7,136 nucleotides of DNA, taken from assembly GCA_022839525.1 (NCBI GenBank), contig JALHET010000223.1, positions 1 to 7,136 of the forward strand. Direction: 5' to 3'. Origin of the DNA: Lentisphaerota bacterium (GTDB lineage Bacteria > Verrucomicrobiota > Kiritimatiellia > RFP12 > UBA1067). The position numbers and the translations under genes are program-made. This document shows positions 1 to 6,467 of this stretch, in pieces; the first letter of the stretch is position 1; each line of letters begins with the position of its first letter. A model generated the notes under the pieces. The model ran no database searches. It was not told the origin of the DNA and worked only from the letters and a program-made list of their open reading frames with translations.

Positions 1-878
1 ACCGCCTCATCATCGCACTGATCACCGGCGGACACATCCTGCTCGAAGGTGTTCCGGGCCTTGCCAAAACCCTCTCCGTCCGCACGCTCGCCGATGCGTT
101 GGGATTGCAGTTCCAGCGTATTTCCTTCACGCCGGATCTCTTACCCGCTGATGTCATCGGAACCATGATCTATAATCCGAAGGACGCGACCTTCACGCCC
201 AAGAAAGGCCCCGTCTTCACCAACCTCCTGCTCGCGGATGAGATCAACCGCGCCCCTGCCAAGGTGCAAAGCGCCCTGCTTGAAGCGATGCAGGAACATC
301 AGGTCACCATCGCCGAACACACCTATAAATTGCCCGTGCCCTTCCTCGTGATGGCCACACAAAACCCCATCGATCAGGAGGGCACCTATCCCCTGCCTGA
401 GGCACAGGTTGACCGCTTCATGCTCAAGTGCGTCATTACCTATCCCTCCCGCGACGACGAACGCCGTATCATGAACCGCTTTACTCAGAAGCAAACCGCG
501 ACCGTACAGGCCGTGATCAGTGCCGACGACGTGCAGACACTGCGCGATACGCTGGAACAGGTTTACTGCGACGAGAAAGTCGGAGACTATATTCTCGACA
601 TCGTTTTCGCCACGCGTAATCCTAAGTCGGTCAAACTCGACGCGCTCGCGGGTCAGATCCAAATGGGCGGTTCACCGCGCGCGACGCTCTACCTCAACCT
701 TGCGGCACGCGCCAACGCGATGCTGCACGGCCGCGCTTACGCCACACCTCAAGACGTGAAGGAGATCGCCCACGATGTGCTGCGCCACCGCATCATGCTC
801 ACCTACGAGGCCGAAGCCGAAGAGGTTACGACCGACATGGTCATCACCCAAATCCTTAGCGAAATCCCCGTGCCGTGA
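1..878 (+). CDS. moxR: MoxR-family AAA+ ATPase, 5' partial
   Basis: This is an ATP-hydrolysing chaperone-like protein of the MoxR family, expected to remodel or activate VWA-domain partners in the cytoplasm. The reading frame is open from base 3, so the true start lies before the window; an internal ATG at 99 is not the start because the Walker A motif GVPGLAKT is at 48-71, upstream of it. Walker B (LLLADEIN) ends at 248, sensor 1 (ATQNP) is at 354-368 and the sensor 2-type GGSPRA motif is at 669-686. A helical lid follows and ends at the TGA at 876-878. About 291 residues are visible against a family norm of roughly 320-330, so some 30-40 N-terminal residues are missing. It is followed by a DUF58 gene and VWA genes, the classic moxR neighbourhood. 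Family assignment is secure; the exact substrate is inferred from context. Confidence 0.96.
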   Translation, partial: RLIIALITGGHILLEGVPGLAKTLSVRTLADALGLQFQRISFTPDLLPADVIGTMIYNPKDATFTPKKGPVFTNLLLADEINRAPAKVQSALLEAMQEHQVTIAEHTYKLPVPFLVMATQNPIDQEGTYPLPEAQVDRFMLKCVITYPSRDDERRIMNRFTQKQTATVQAVISADDVQTLRDTLEQVYCDEKVGDYILDIVFATRNPKSVKLDALAGQIQMGGSPRATLYLNLAARANAMLHGRAYATPQDVKEIAHDVLRHRIMLTYEAEAEEVTTDMVITQILSEIPVP

Positions 879-889
879 TGCGGGTTTAT

Positions 890-966
890 GGTAATACGCA
901 AGAGGTAAAAGGAATTCGCCCGCCCCATTTACCCTAACACCTCTTACGTATTACCTCTTACTTATT
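890..966. repeat. Inverted array of degenerate 7-mers between moxR and DUF58
   Basis: The 92-nt spacer is mostly short tandem repeats. The left half has 7-nt units GGTAATA (890), CGCAAGA (897) and GGTAAAA (904). The right half has ACCTCTT (939), ACGTATT (946), ACCTCTT (953) and ACTTATT (960), which are the reverse complement of the same NGTAANA-type unit. As a result 890-906 and 939-955 can pair over 17 positions with one mismatch, around a 32-nt loop. The tract is AT-rich next to GC-rich genes. It could form a hairpin in the mRNA between moxR and DUF58. No T-run follows, so a simple intrinsic terminator is unlikely. The repeat is read directly from the sequence; any function is unknown. Confidence 0.8.
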
Positions 967-970
967 CCTG

Positions 971-1852
971 ATGCCCATCGACACGACAGAACTGATGAAA
1001 CAGGTGAGGAAGATCAAAATCCTCACCACGCACCTGATCGACGACCGCCTTTCGGGCGATTACCATTCAGTCTTTAAAGGCCAAGGCGTCGAGTTCGATG
1101 AAGTGCGCCCTTATGTGCCCGGCGACGATGTGCGCTCCATCGACTGGAACGTCACCGCCCGCACGGGGTTGCCCCATGTGAAACGCTTCTCGGAGGAACG
1201 CGAACTGACGGTCATGTTTCTGGTTGACGTCTCAGGATCGCAGATCTTCGGTTCCGGCACGCGGTCGAAATCCGAACTCGCCGCAGAGATCACCTGCCTG
1301 CTGGCCATGACCGCCATCCGCAACCAGGACAAGATCGGGCTCATCCTCTTTAGCGACCGTATCCTCAAATCCATCCCGCCGCGCAAAGGCCGCACAGCGG
1401 TTATGCGCCTTGTGCGTGAGGTGCTCGCCGCCGATGAAACGCGTGAGGGCACGGACATCACCGTTGCGCTGCGTTTTCTCAACAACGTTCAGAAACGTAA
1501 AGCCGTCGTCTTTCTCGTCTCGGATTTTCAGGATACCGGGTACGGGAAAGAGCTTCGGGTTACCGCGCGTCGCCACGACGTCATCGCCTGTCCAATCTCC
1601 GACCCTTGCGAATCTGCCCTGCCTGATGTGGGGCTCATCGAACTGCAGGATCCCGAATCCGGCGAGTTGCTGCTGGTAGACACGTCGTCCTCCTCCGTGC
1701 GCGACGCCTTCCGTTCGCAAGCCTCCGCCGAGAACGAGCAGATCCTGCGTTTCTTGAAACGAACCGGCATCGATTCCATCCGGCTCTCCACCGATGCCCC
1801 GTACATCGACGACGTGCGTGCGCTCTTCCGCCGCCGCGCAAAAAAAAGGTAA
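971..1852 (+). CDS. DUF58 family protein (VWA-like, MoxR partner)
   Basis: This 293-residue protein is a DUF58 member, the usual companion of MoxR ATPases. The DUF58 signature lies at residues 35-64 and includes YVPGDDVRSIDWN. A VWA-like fold follows, with a MIDAS-type DVSGS at residues 86-90, a candidate MIDAS threonine near 161 (REGTDIT) and a third acidic loop SDFQD at 184-188. No signal peptide or membrane segment is seen, so it is probably cytoplasmic, where it can meet MoxR. The ATG at 971 is chosen because the N-terminus (MPIDTTELMKQVRKIKI) matches how DUF58 proteins of Bat operons usually begin; there is no Shine-Dalgarno sequence before it, only the repeat tract. The C-terminus is Arg/Lys-rich. 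The TAA stop (1850-1852) lies inside the first unit of a second repeat array. DUF58 proteins are often annotated only as hypothetical; the biochemical role is not established. Confidence 0.95.
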   Translation: MPIDTTELMKQVRKIKILTTHLIDDRLSGDYHSVFKGQGVEFDEVRPYVPGDDVRSIDWNVTARTGLPHVKRFSEERELTVMFLVDVSGSQIFGSGTRSKSELAAEITCLLAMTAIRNQDKIGLILFSDRILKSIPPRKGRTAVMRLVREVLAADETREGTDITVALRFLNNVQKRKAVVFLVSDFQDTGYGKELRVTARRHDVIACPISDPCESALPDVGLIELQDPESGELLLVDTSSSSVRDAFRSQASAENEQILRFLKRTGIDSIRLSTDAPYIDDVRALFRRRAKKR

Positions 1853-1882
1853 TAGCCAAGAACGAACAGCTAATCAACAATC
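1848..1882. repeat. Degenerate 7-mer array overlapping the DUF58 stop (left arm)
   Basis: Five consecutive 7-nt units can be read: GGTAATA (1848), GCCAAGA (1855), ACGAACA (1862), GCTAATC (1869) and AACAATC (1876). All carry AA at positions 4-5. The first unit repeats the first unit of the array after moxR (890), and the following bases are also similar. The DUF58 stop codon TAA is formed by the first unit. The array fills nearly all of the 33-nt spacer before the next start codon at 1886. Nine bases at 1847-1855 are perfectly complementary to 1973-1981 in the right-hand array. Function is unknown. Confidence 0.6.
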
Positions 1883-1885
1883 GCC

Positions 1886-2884
1886 ATGAGAAAACGTTCC
1901 CATAGCGTTACCGAAAGCGCAAGCTTCTTGCCCGTCATCAGTAGGCAAGCGCTCCCACTTATTACTTATTTCCTATTACCTATTGCCTCTCTCCTCGCTT
2001 TTACCAGCGACCTTTCAAACGGCGACGTCTCCATCAAGCTCGACGCGACGCCCGACAAGGTCTCGCCCGCCGAAGACCTGATGCTGACTCTCACGGTTGA
2101 AGCCCCCTCGCATCTGACGGTCACGCTGCCCGATCTGCGTGACCGCTTCTCCGGCTTTAGCACGGCCGAAGACTTTGCCTCTGACCCAGTCGAAGCCAAC
2201 GGACGCACGCGCCAGACCTACCGCTGGCGATTGATCCCCGAGCCCGCCGCCAAACGTTACCGGCTCGCGCCGTTCGCCGTCACGGCACACGACAAGCGTT
2301 CCGCGCCCCCTCAGGTCTTTTCCTTCGCCACGAAACCGGTGCTCTTCCCCGATGAAGGCCCGCGCCCGGTTGTAACGGGTGACCCTGAGGTCACCCCCGA
2401 ACCCGAATGGATACCGCCCACGGCTAAAACCGTCACGTTCTGGATGTTCGCCGCGCTCGGCGGTATCGCCGCGCTCGCCGCAATCCTTTTCGGGCTTACA
2501 AAACTCTCGCGCCGTGTGCGCGAGTACCGCATGTCCCCGCGCGAACGCGCCATGGCGGAACTCCAGCGCCTACTGAGCCGCAACCTGCCGGGCCGGGGAC
2601 TCTTCAAAGATTTTTACATTGAACTGACCATGGTCGTGCGCCGTTACATCGAGCGGTCTCATGGCATCCGCGCGCCTGAGCAGACGACTCAGGAGTTTTT
2701 GGCCGAGGCCGCCCACCACCCAACCTTTACCGCTGAAGTGCTCGCCAAGCTCCGCACCTTTCTCGAGTCCGCCGATCTTGTAAAATTCGCCGGACAGAAA
2801 GCAACGCCTGCAATGACCGATGATGCCACGGCCAAAGCCCGCACCTATATTGAGAGGGATGCGTCCGCGGCCGGGCCGAACTAA
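1886..2884 (+). CDS. Bat-operon membrane protein: BatD-like N-terminus, DUF4381-like C-terminus
   Basis: This 332-residue protein occupies the slot of the unnamed third gene in many Bat operons. A basic N-terminus precedes a hydrophobic segment at residues 24-39 (LITYFLLPIASLLAF), likely a signal peptide or anchor. Residues about 45-155 look like a BatD-type beta-sandwich (VSIKLDATPDKVSPAEDLML). A Pro-rich linker leads to a clear membrane helix at 184-204, and the following RRVREYR suggests the remainder is cytoplasmic. The helical C-terminus carries the familiar pattern Y-E-L-x6-RRYIE, a GIRAPEQTTQEFL stretch and the ending ESADLVKFAG, as in DUF4381-like and BatD C-terminal regions. The ATG at 1886 is the only ATG that keeps the hydrophobic segment; it has no Shine-Dalgarno. 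The 23-residue n-region is long for a signal peptide. The hydrophobic segment is encoded by short tandem repeats. It may tie the periplasmic complex to the MoxR/DUF58 side; this is inference. Confidence 0.88.
   Translation: MRKRSHSVTESASFLPVISRQALPLITYFLLPIASLLAFTSDLSNGDVSIKLDATPDKVSPAEDLMLTLTVEAPSHLTVTLPDLRDRFSGFSTAEDFASDPVEANGRTRQTYRWRLIPEPAAKRYRLAPFAVTAHDKRSAPPQVFSFATKPVLFPDEGPRPVVTGDPEVTPEPEWIPPTAKTVTFWMFAALGGIAALAAILFGLTKLSRRVREYRMSPRERAMAELQRLLSRNLPGRGLFKDFYIELTMVVRRYIERSHGIRAPEQTTQEFLAEAAHHPTFTAEVLAKLRTFLESADLVKFAGQKATPAMTDDATAKARTYIERDASAAGPN
1957..1991. repeat. 7-mer array encoding a signal peptide core (right arm)
   Basis: Units of 7 nt run in tandem: ACTTATT (1957), ACTTATT (1964), TCCTATT (1971), ACCTATT (1978), GCCTCTC (1985), fading after 1991. 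The unit ACTTATT also occurs at 960 in the array upstream of DUF58. The orientation is opposite to the array at 1848-1882, giving an inverted pair that flanks the start codon of the gene at 1886. Read in frame, the units encode the hydrophobic residues LITYFLLPIASL of that protein. A short hairpin of CTTGCC (1927-1932) with GGCAAG (1944-1949) lies between the arms. The array is seen directly; origin and role are unknown. Confidence 0.72.
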
Positions 2885-2891
2885 TCCCCCC

Positions 2892-3926
2892 ATGACCTTT
2901 GTCACACCATACGCTTTTCTCCTGCTGCTGCCGTGGGCCGCGGCCGTCTGGCGTTTGTACCGCACCGGCAAACGTGCGGGCGTTCTCTTTGCGCCCACGC
3001 ACCGCCTGCCTGCCAAGACCGCGGGCTGGCGCGTCGCGCTGGCCCGTACTGTGCCGCCGCTGTTTCTCGCCGGCTCATTTCTGCTCATCATCGCGGCCGC
3101 CCGTCCGCGCACCACGCTGACCCGCGAACGCCGTTCCGTCAACGCGATCGCCATCGGCATGGTCGTCGATGTCTCCGGTTCCATGGAAGCCCTCGATCTC
3201 TCCCCTTCGCCCCAAAACTACAAAACCAGACTCGATGTCGTGAAGGAAATGTTCGCGCAGTTCGTCAAAGCGCGTCCCGATGACCTGATCGGCCTCGTCA
3301 CCTTCGGCGGCTACGCCTCGACCCGCGCACCCCTCACGGCGGATCACCGCGCACTCGTCCATGTGCTCAAAGGCGTCGAGATCCCCTGTGCGCAGACCGA
3401 CGCGCAAGGCCGCCCGGTCGATCAGGAAGAAACGCTCACCGCGATCGGCGACGGACTGGCCACCGGCGTGGCACGTCTCACCGACGCCGAGCCCAAGACG
3501 CGCATCATCATCCTGCTCTCCGACGGCGAATCCAACACCGGCATCATCACGCCGGATCAGGCCGCCGATGCCGCCGCCAAGACCGGCGTACGTGTCTATG
3601 CCATCGGTGTGGGCTCCAACAACCGTACACCCTTCAAAGCGCGCGACATCTTCGGGCGTGAAACCATCGCCTATGCCGATGCCACCTTCGATGAGTCCCA
3701 ACTCAAATCCATCGCCGCAAAAACCAATGGCCGTTACTTCAGCGTGCGGGACAACGACGGTCTGAAAAACGCGCTGGAGGAGATCAACACCCTCGAGACA
3801 ACCAAAATCGACCGTCAGGTTTACCAGCGCTTTGATGAACACTTTGTCCGTTTTCTGCTCTGGGGTGCAGCGCTCGTCGCTCTCGCCCTCACCCTCAACA
3901 TGAACCTGACGAGGAGGCTCCTGTAA
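2892..3926 (+). CDS. batA: BatA-like membrane VWA protein
   Basis: This 344-residue membrane protein carries one VWA domain and matches BatA. The start at ATG 2892 gives MTFVTPYAFLLLLPW, the usual short N-terminus running straight into a membrane helix (residues about 6-19); an in-frame ATG at 2820 lies inside the previous gene and would add a basic non-hydrophobic tail, so it was rejected. A second helix is at about 52-71, ending in the ARPR that precedes the VWA domain. MIDAS residues are DVSGSM at 93-98, a candidate threonine near 181-183 and SDGES at 210-214. A third helix at about 318-337 closes the protein, followed by NLTRRLL. Positive residues after helix 1 and after helix 3 place the VWA domain outside the cytoplasm. 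It starts 7 nt after the previous gene, without a Shine-Dalgarno, and its stop overlaps the next start (TAATG). Family level is secure; the ligand is unknown. Confidence 0.95.
   Translation: MTFVTPYAFLLLLPWAAAVWRLYRTGKRAGVLFAPTHRLPAKTAGWRVALARTVPPLFLAGSFLLIIAAARPRTTLTRERRSVNAIAIGMVVDVSGSMEALDLSPSPQNYKTRLDVVKEMFAQFVKARPDDLIGLVTFGGYASTRAPLTADHRALVHVLKGVEIPCAQTDAQGRPVDQEETLTAIGDGLATGVARLTDAEPKTRIIILLSDGESNTGIITPDQAADAAAKTGVRVYAIGVGSNNRTPFKARDIFGRETIAYADATFDESQLKSIAAKTNGRYFSVRDNDGLKNALEEINTLETTKIDRQVYQRFDEHFVRFLLWGAALVALALTLNMNLTRRLL
3911..3917 (+). promoter_or_regulatory. Shine-Dalgarno sequence for batB
   Basis: GAGGAGG lies 8 nt before the ATG at 3926, inside the end of batA. It is the only strong ribosome binding site in the window and it fixes 3926 as the authentic batB start, in the frame that later breaks. 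Confidence 0.8.
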
Positions 3927-4348
3927 TGAGGTTCGTTTTCCCATGGCTGTTGCTGTTGCTCTCCGTCATTCCGGTCGTCGGCGTGATCTGGCTATGGCTT
4001 TACCGCCGTGCGCAACGGCGCCTCTCCCTGCTCATCGCTCCCGCACTGCAGGAAAAACTGATGCCGGCACAGCCGAAAGCCACGTTCTACATCCAGTTCG
4101 TACTGGTACTTACCGGTCTCACGCTCCTCGCGGACGCAACCTTGTCATCGCCCTCGACGTCTCGCGTTCCATGCTCGCCGCCGACGTCCACCCTAACCGT
4201 CTCGAACGCGCGAAGACCGATATCATGGATCTCATTGAAGACCTCAAGGGCGACCGTGCCGCACTGCTCGCCTTCCGCAGCAAAGGCAGCCTGCTCTGCC
4301 CGCTCACCACGGACTATTCCTTCCTCCGCCAAGCGCTCGATGGCGTAA
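3926..4348 (+). pseudogene. batB: BatB N-terminal fragment, frame broken near 4129
   Basis: The ATG at 3926 overlaps the batA stop as TAATG and has a good Shine-Dalgarno, so translation should begin here. Residues 1-68 are a typical BatB N-terminus: membrane helix at about 5-26, a basic cytoplasmic loop (YRRAQRR), then a second hydrophobic stretch at about 53-68 (FYIQFVLVLTGLTLL). After Leu68 (codon 4127-4129) the frame gives a Ser/Pro/Arg-rich sequence with no family resemblance and stops at TAA 4346-4348. The expected continuation, the VWA domain beginning RGRNLVIALDVSRSM, is present but in another frame from 4129. The meaningful part of this fragment is therefore 3926-4129. It is either the first part of a disrupted gene or a frame artefact of the assembly. 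Confidence 0.8.
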
Positions 4349-6462
4349 ACCCCGAATCCGCGCCGCGCGGCGAAACCAATCTTGGCGACGCGATCCGTAA
4401 AGCGCTCGAAGCGCTCGACCCCGCCCTCGACGAGTATAACGCGATCCTGCTCATTTCCGACGGTGAGGATCTCAAGGGCGGCGCGATTGAGGCGGCGTCC
4501 GACGCCGCCAAGCGCAACATCCCGATTTTCACGGTCGGTATCGGCGACGAGTCCGGTACCACCATTCCGGGAGAGGGCGACAAAGGCGTCCAGCTATTCA
4601 AGGGAACCGCCGTAAAAACGAAACTCGTCAAAGAAACGCTCTCCGCCATCGCAGCGGCCTCCAACGGACGCTATATCCCGCTCGGTACGGCCGGCACGGC
4701 ACACACCACGCTTGGCGCGATCTACCGCCGCCACCTGCGCCAGATCGCCGCCAAGGAGCAACAGGAACAGATCGAGAATCGCTATCAGGAACGTTACCAG
4801 TTTTTCCTTTTTCCTGCGGTGCTCTCTCTGCTTGCGGCCGCCTGGTTCAGCCGCGGCCGTCTCTGCGGCAACCGAACCCGCACGGCTCCTGTGGCGGTTG
4901 CCGCAGCCATCGCCGTATCGTTCCTTTCTGCTGGCTTTGCCCAAACAAACTCGACTCTCGACCCCCAGCTCTCAACCCCCGGCTTTCCAACTTCCCATGC
5001 CCCTCCCCTCACTTCTCCTTCCACAAACCGCCCGCCCATCGTGGTCGAGCCCGGACGTGCCGGTGCCCGTGCGGCTCAATCCCTGCTCCGCAAGGGCAAG
5101 CCTGAAGAAGCCGCTGAAGCGTTTCTCTCCGCCGCCCGAGGCGCCGACTTGGAAGCGACCGAGACCTACCGTTACAACGCCGCCTTCGCCTACTATCAGG
5201 CCAAAAACCTGGATAAAGCCGTGGAGACTCTGCGCCCGCTGCTGACCTCCCGAAAGAACGGTGCGAAGGCGGGCGAGCTGCTTGGCAAACTCCTGATGCA
5301 AAAAGCAAAGGCGCAGGGCGCGGAAGATCCCGCAGCCAAGGTCGACGCGCTCGAGGAGGCCGCCGCCGGATTCCAACGCTCCCTGCGCGACACGCCGAAA
5401 GACGAGCGGCGTAACCGCAATCTGACCCGCGCCGTCTCACCGCTCGCCGAGGCGCGTGAAACCGCCCACATCGCCAAGGTGATGAAGGAACACGGGCAAA
5501 CCCCGCCCGACCAGCTCTTGGGCACGATGCTCACCGAGCAACGTGCAATCCTCGAAGAAACCTCTTCCGTCTTCACGAATGATGCGCCGGCTCTGATCGG
5601 TAAAGCCGAGGCACTCGCCAAGCGACAGGAGAAACAGGCCGACTTGTGGATACCGCTCAAACAGCATATCCTGCAAGCCGTCACCAACCAGCAGCAGCAG
5701 TCGCTCTTTTCCCAGCACGTTGAACTCGCCCGGGATAGCATGAAGGGCGCCCACGCCGCCTTGCAGGATTTGATGCCTGAAGCGGCAAATGATACCGCGC
5801 AGGCAGAACCGCTGGTCTACGCCTTCTGGAAAGCGGTCGCAATGCCGCCAGCCGCCCTCGATGAGGACATCCTCTGCCAAAGCAATGCCCTCCAGAAACT
5901 CATCGGCCGTTGCCGTTATCTGGAAAACCGCGATACGCAACATGAGGCCTGGCAACTCACCCAGTTGTTCCGCGAGCGTTTCCCCGAATGGGCACAGCAG
6001 TACCAGCAACAGGCGAAGGCCGACACCAATCTGCCGCCGTTCACCGCTGAAGATCAGGCAAAAATCGTGGAGCTCGCAACCCACGCGGAAAAACTCCAAG
6101 CCGAAATCATTGGCAAGAACCCGCAGGGACACGAGCGTACCGTACTACAGGAGCAGGCTCTTAAGGATCTGCTCGAGATCCGCGAACTGTTGCCCAAGCA
6201 GAAAAGCCAGAACCAACAGCAACAGAACCAGCAACACCCGAACCCGCAACCACAGCAACAGCCGAATCAACAGCAACAACCTCAAGAACAGAAACAGGAA
6301 GAACAGAAAAAAGAGGAGCAAAAACAGAAAAAGAAACCAGAGCCGCCCCAAGACGTGAAGGAAGTTCTGCGCCGTGCCCTCGACCGCGAGAAGGAGCACG
6401 AGAATGACAAAAAGGAAAAAATGCGAAAGCTCCCCATGTCCCCTTCCGAACGCGACTGGTAA
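3943..6462 (+). CDS. batB: BatB VWA domain fused to BatC-like TPR/Gln-rich domain, lacking authentic start
   Basis: The frame is open for 839 codons from a nominal ATG at 3943, but residues 1-62 are an out-of-frame reading of the BatB N-terminus; real homology starts at RGRNLVIALDVSRSM, about 4129. The VWA domain has MIDAS DVSRS at 72-76, Thr in GETNLGD near 145 and SDGED at 172-176. A closing membrane helix is at about 286-302, followed by a basic loop and a second hydrophobic stretch at 315-333 ending SAGFAQ, which looks like the old signal peptide of a separate BatC. A Ser/Thr/Pro linker (334-366) precedes TPR-like helices (about 374-437), a long helical region, a Gln-rich tail (752-799) and the ending SPSERDW, resembling the terminal DW of BatC proteins. 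Positive-inside reasoning puts both the VWA and TPR parts outside the cytoplasm. The stop is 5 nt before batD. The BatB and BatC assignment is firm; whether a full-length product is made is doubtful because of the frame break. Confidence 0.85.
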   Translation: MAVAVALRHSGRRRDLAMALPPCATAPLPAHRSRTAGKTDAGTAESHVLHPVRTGTYRSHAPRGRNLVIALDVSRSMLAADVHPNRLERAKTDIMDLIEDLKGDRAALLAFRSKGSLLCPLTTDYSFLRQALDGVNPESAPRGETNLGDAIRKALEALDPALDEYNAILLISDGEDLKGGAIEAASDAAKRNIPIFTVGIGDESGTTIPGEGDKGVQLFKGTAVKTKLVKETLSAIAAASNGRYIPLGTAGTAHTTLGAIYRRHLRQIAAKEQQEQIENRYQERYQFFLFPAVLSLLAAAWFSRGRLCGNRTRTAPVAVAAAIAVSFLSAGFAQTNSTLDPQLSTPGFPTSHAPPLTSPSTNRPPIVVEPGRAGARAAQSLLRKGKPEEAAEAFLSAARGADLEATETYRYNAAFAYYQAKNLDKAVETLRPLLTSRKNGAKAGELLGKLLMQKAKAQGAEDPAAKVDALEEAAAGFQRSLRDTPKDERRNRNLTRAVSPLAEARETAHIAKVMKEHGQTPPDQLLGTMLTEQRAILEETSSVFTNDAPALIGKAEALAKRQEKQADLWIPLKQHILQAVTNQQQQSLFSQHVELARDSMKGAHAALQDLMPEAANDTAQAEPLVYAFWKAVAMPPAALDEDILCQSNALQKLIGRCRYLENRDTQHEAWQLTQLFRERFPEWAQQYQQQAKADTNLPPFTAEDQAKIVELATHAEKLQAEIIGKNPQGHERTVLQEQALKDLLEIRELLPKQKSQNQQQQNQQHPNPQPQQQPNQQQQPQEQKQEEQKKEEQKQKKKPEPPQDVKEVLRRALDREKEHENDKKEKMRKLPMSPSERDW
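4121..4137 (+). other. Frame junction in batB
   Basis: Up to CTC at 4127-4129 the BatB N-terminus is in the frame of 3926; from CGC at 4129-4131 the VWA domain reads in the frame of 3943. Aligning with BatA of the same operon, about 17 residues, including the ARP motif expected after helix 2, are absent. The frames rejoin if 3n+1 bases were lost, for example 49 or 52. The CTCCTCGCGG context is not a classical X-XXY-YYZ slippery heptamer. Confidence 0.75.
4946..5022 (+). repeat. Pyrimidine-rich 7-mer array in the BatC-part linker
   Basis: Units of 7 nt in register include GACTCTC (4953), GACCCCC (4960), AGCTCTC (4967), AACCCCC (4974), GGCTTTC (4981) and CAACTTC (4988), consensus about RRCYYYC. 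Decayed units continue to about 5022. The tract encodes the low-complexity linker with STLDPQLSTPGFPTS, directly after the signal-like segment of the BatC portion and before the TPR helices. Period 7 does not match the codon, so the peptide shows no obvious repeat although the DNA does. Its sequence differs from the arrays at 890 and 1957 but the unit length is the same. Confidence 0.65.
6196..6339 (+). repeat. Gln/Asn/Pro- then Lys/Glu-rich low-complexity coding tract
   Basis: Mixed CAA/CAG codons encode a Gln-rich run (with Asn and Pro) that passes into a Glu/Gln/Lys-rich stretch, residues 752-799 of the fusion protein. Mixed synonymous codons argue for selection on the peptide rather than pure slippage. 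Such a tail before the final DW is usual in BatC-type proteins. Confidence 0.8.
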
Positions 6463-6467
6463 ACCCT

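Noticed and set aside
890..960. Rho-independent terminator after moxR
   Set aside because: The stem is long but AT-containing with a 32-nt loop and no T-run, and the operon continues on the same strand.
2820..2891. Upstream in-frame ATG for batA giving 24 extra residues
   Set aside because: It overlaps the previous gene by 65 nt and adds a Pro/Arg-rich tail before a hydrophobic N-terminus that BatA proteins normally begin with.
3911..3923. Near-palindrome around the batB Shine-Dalgarno as a regulatory hairpin
   Set aside because: The arms are separated by about one base, too tight for a hairpin.
3075..3944. Long minus-strand open frame (289 codons) opposite batA
   Set aside because: It mirrors the batA coding frame in GC-rich DNA, shows no recognisable domain, and the plus-strand protein has clear VWA motifs.
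4121..4137. Programmed -1 frameshift site joining the two batB frames
   Set aside because: No slippery heptamer or obvious downstream pseudoknot is visible, and a slip would still leave about 17 expected residues missing.
5437..6132. Minus-strand open frame (231 codons) opposite the BatC part
   Set aside because: It is a shadow of the plus-strand codon bias; no motif or start signal supports it.
6205..6340. Q-rich region as a CRISPR or mobile repeat
   Set aside because: No regular repeat-spacer pattern; it is a Gln-rich coding tail typical of BatC-like proteins.
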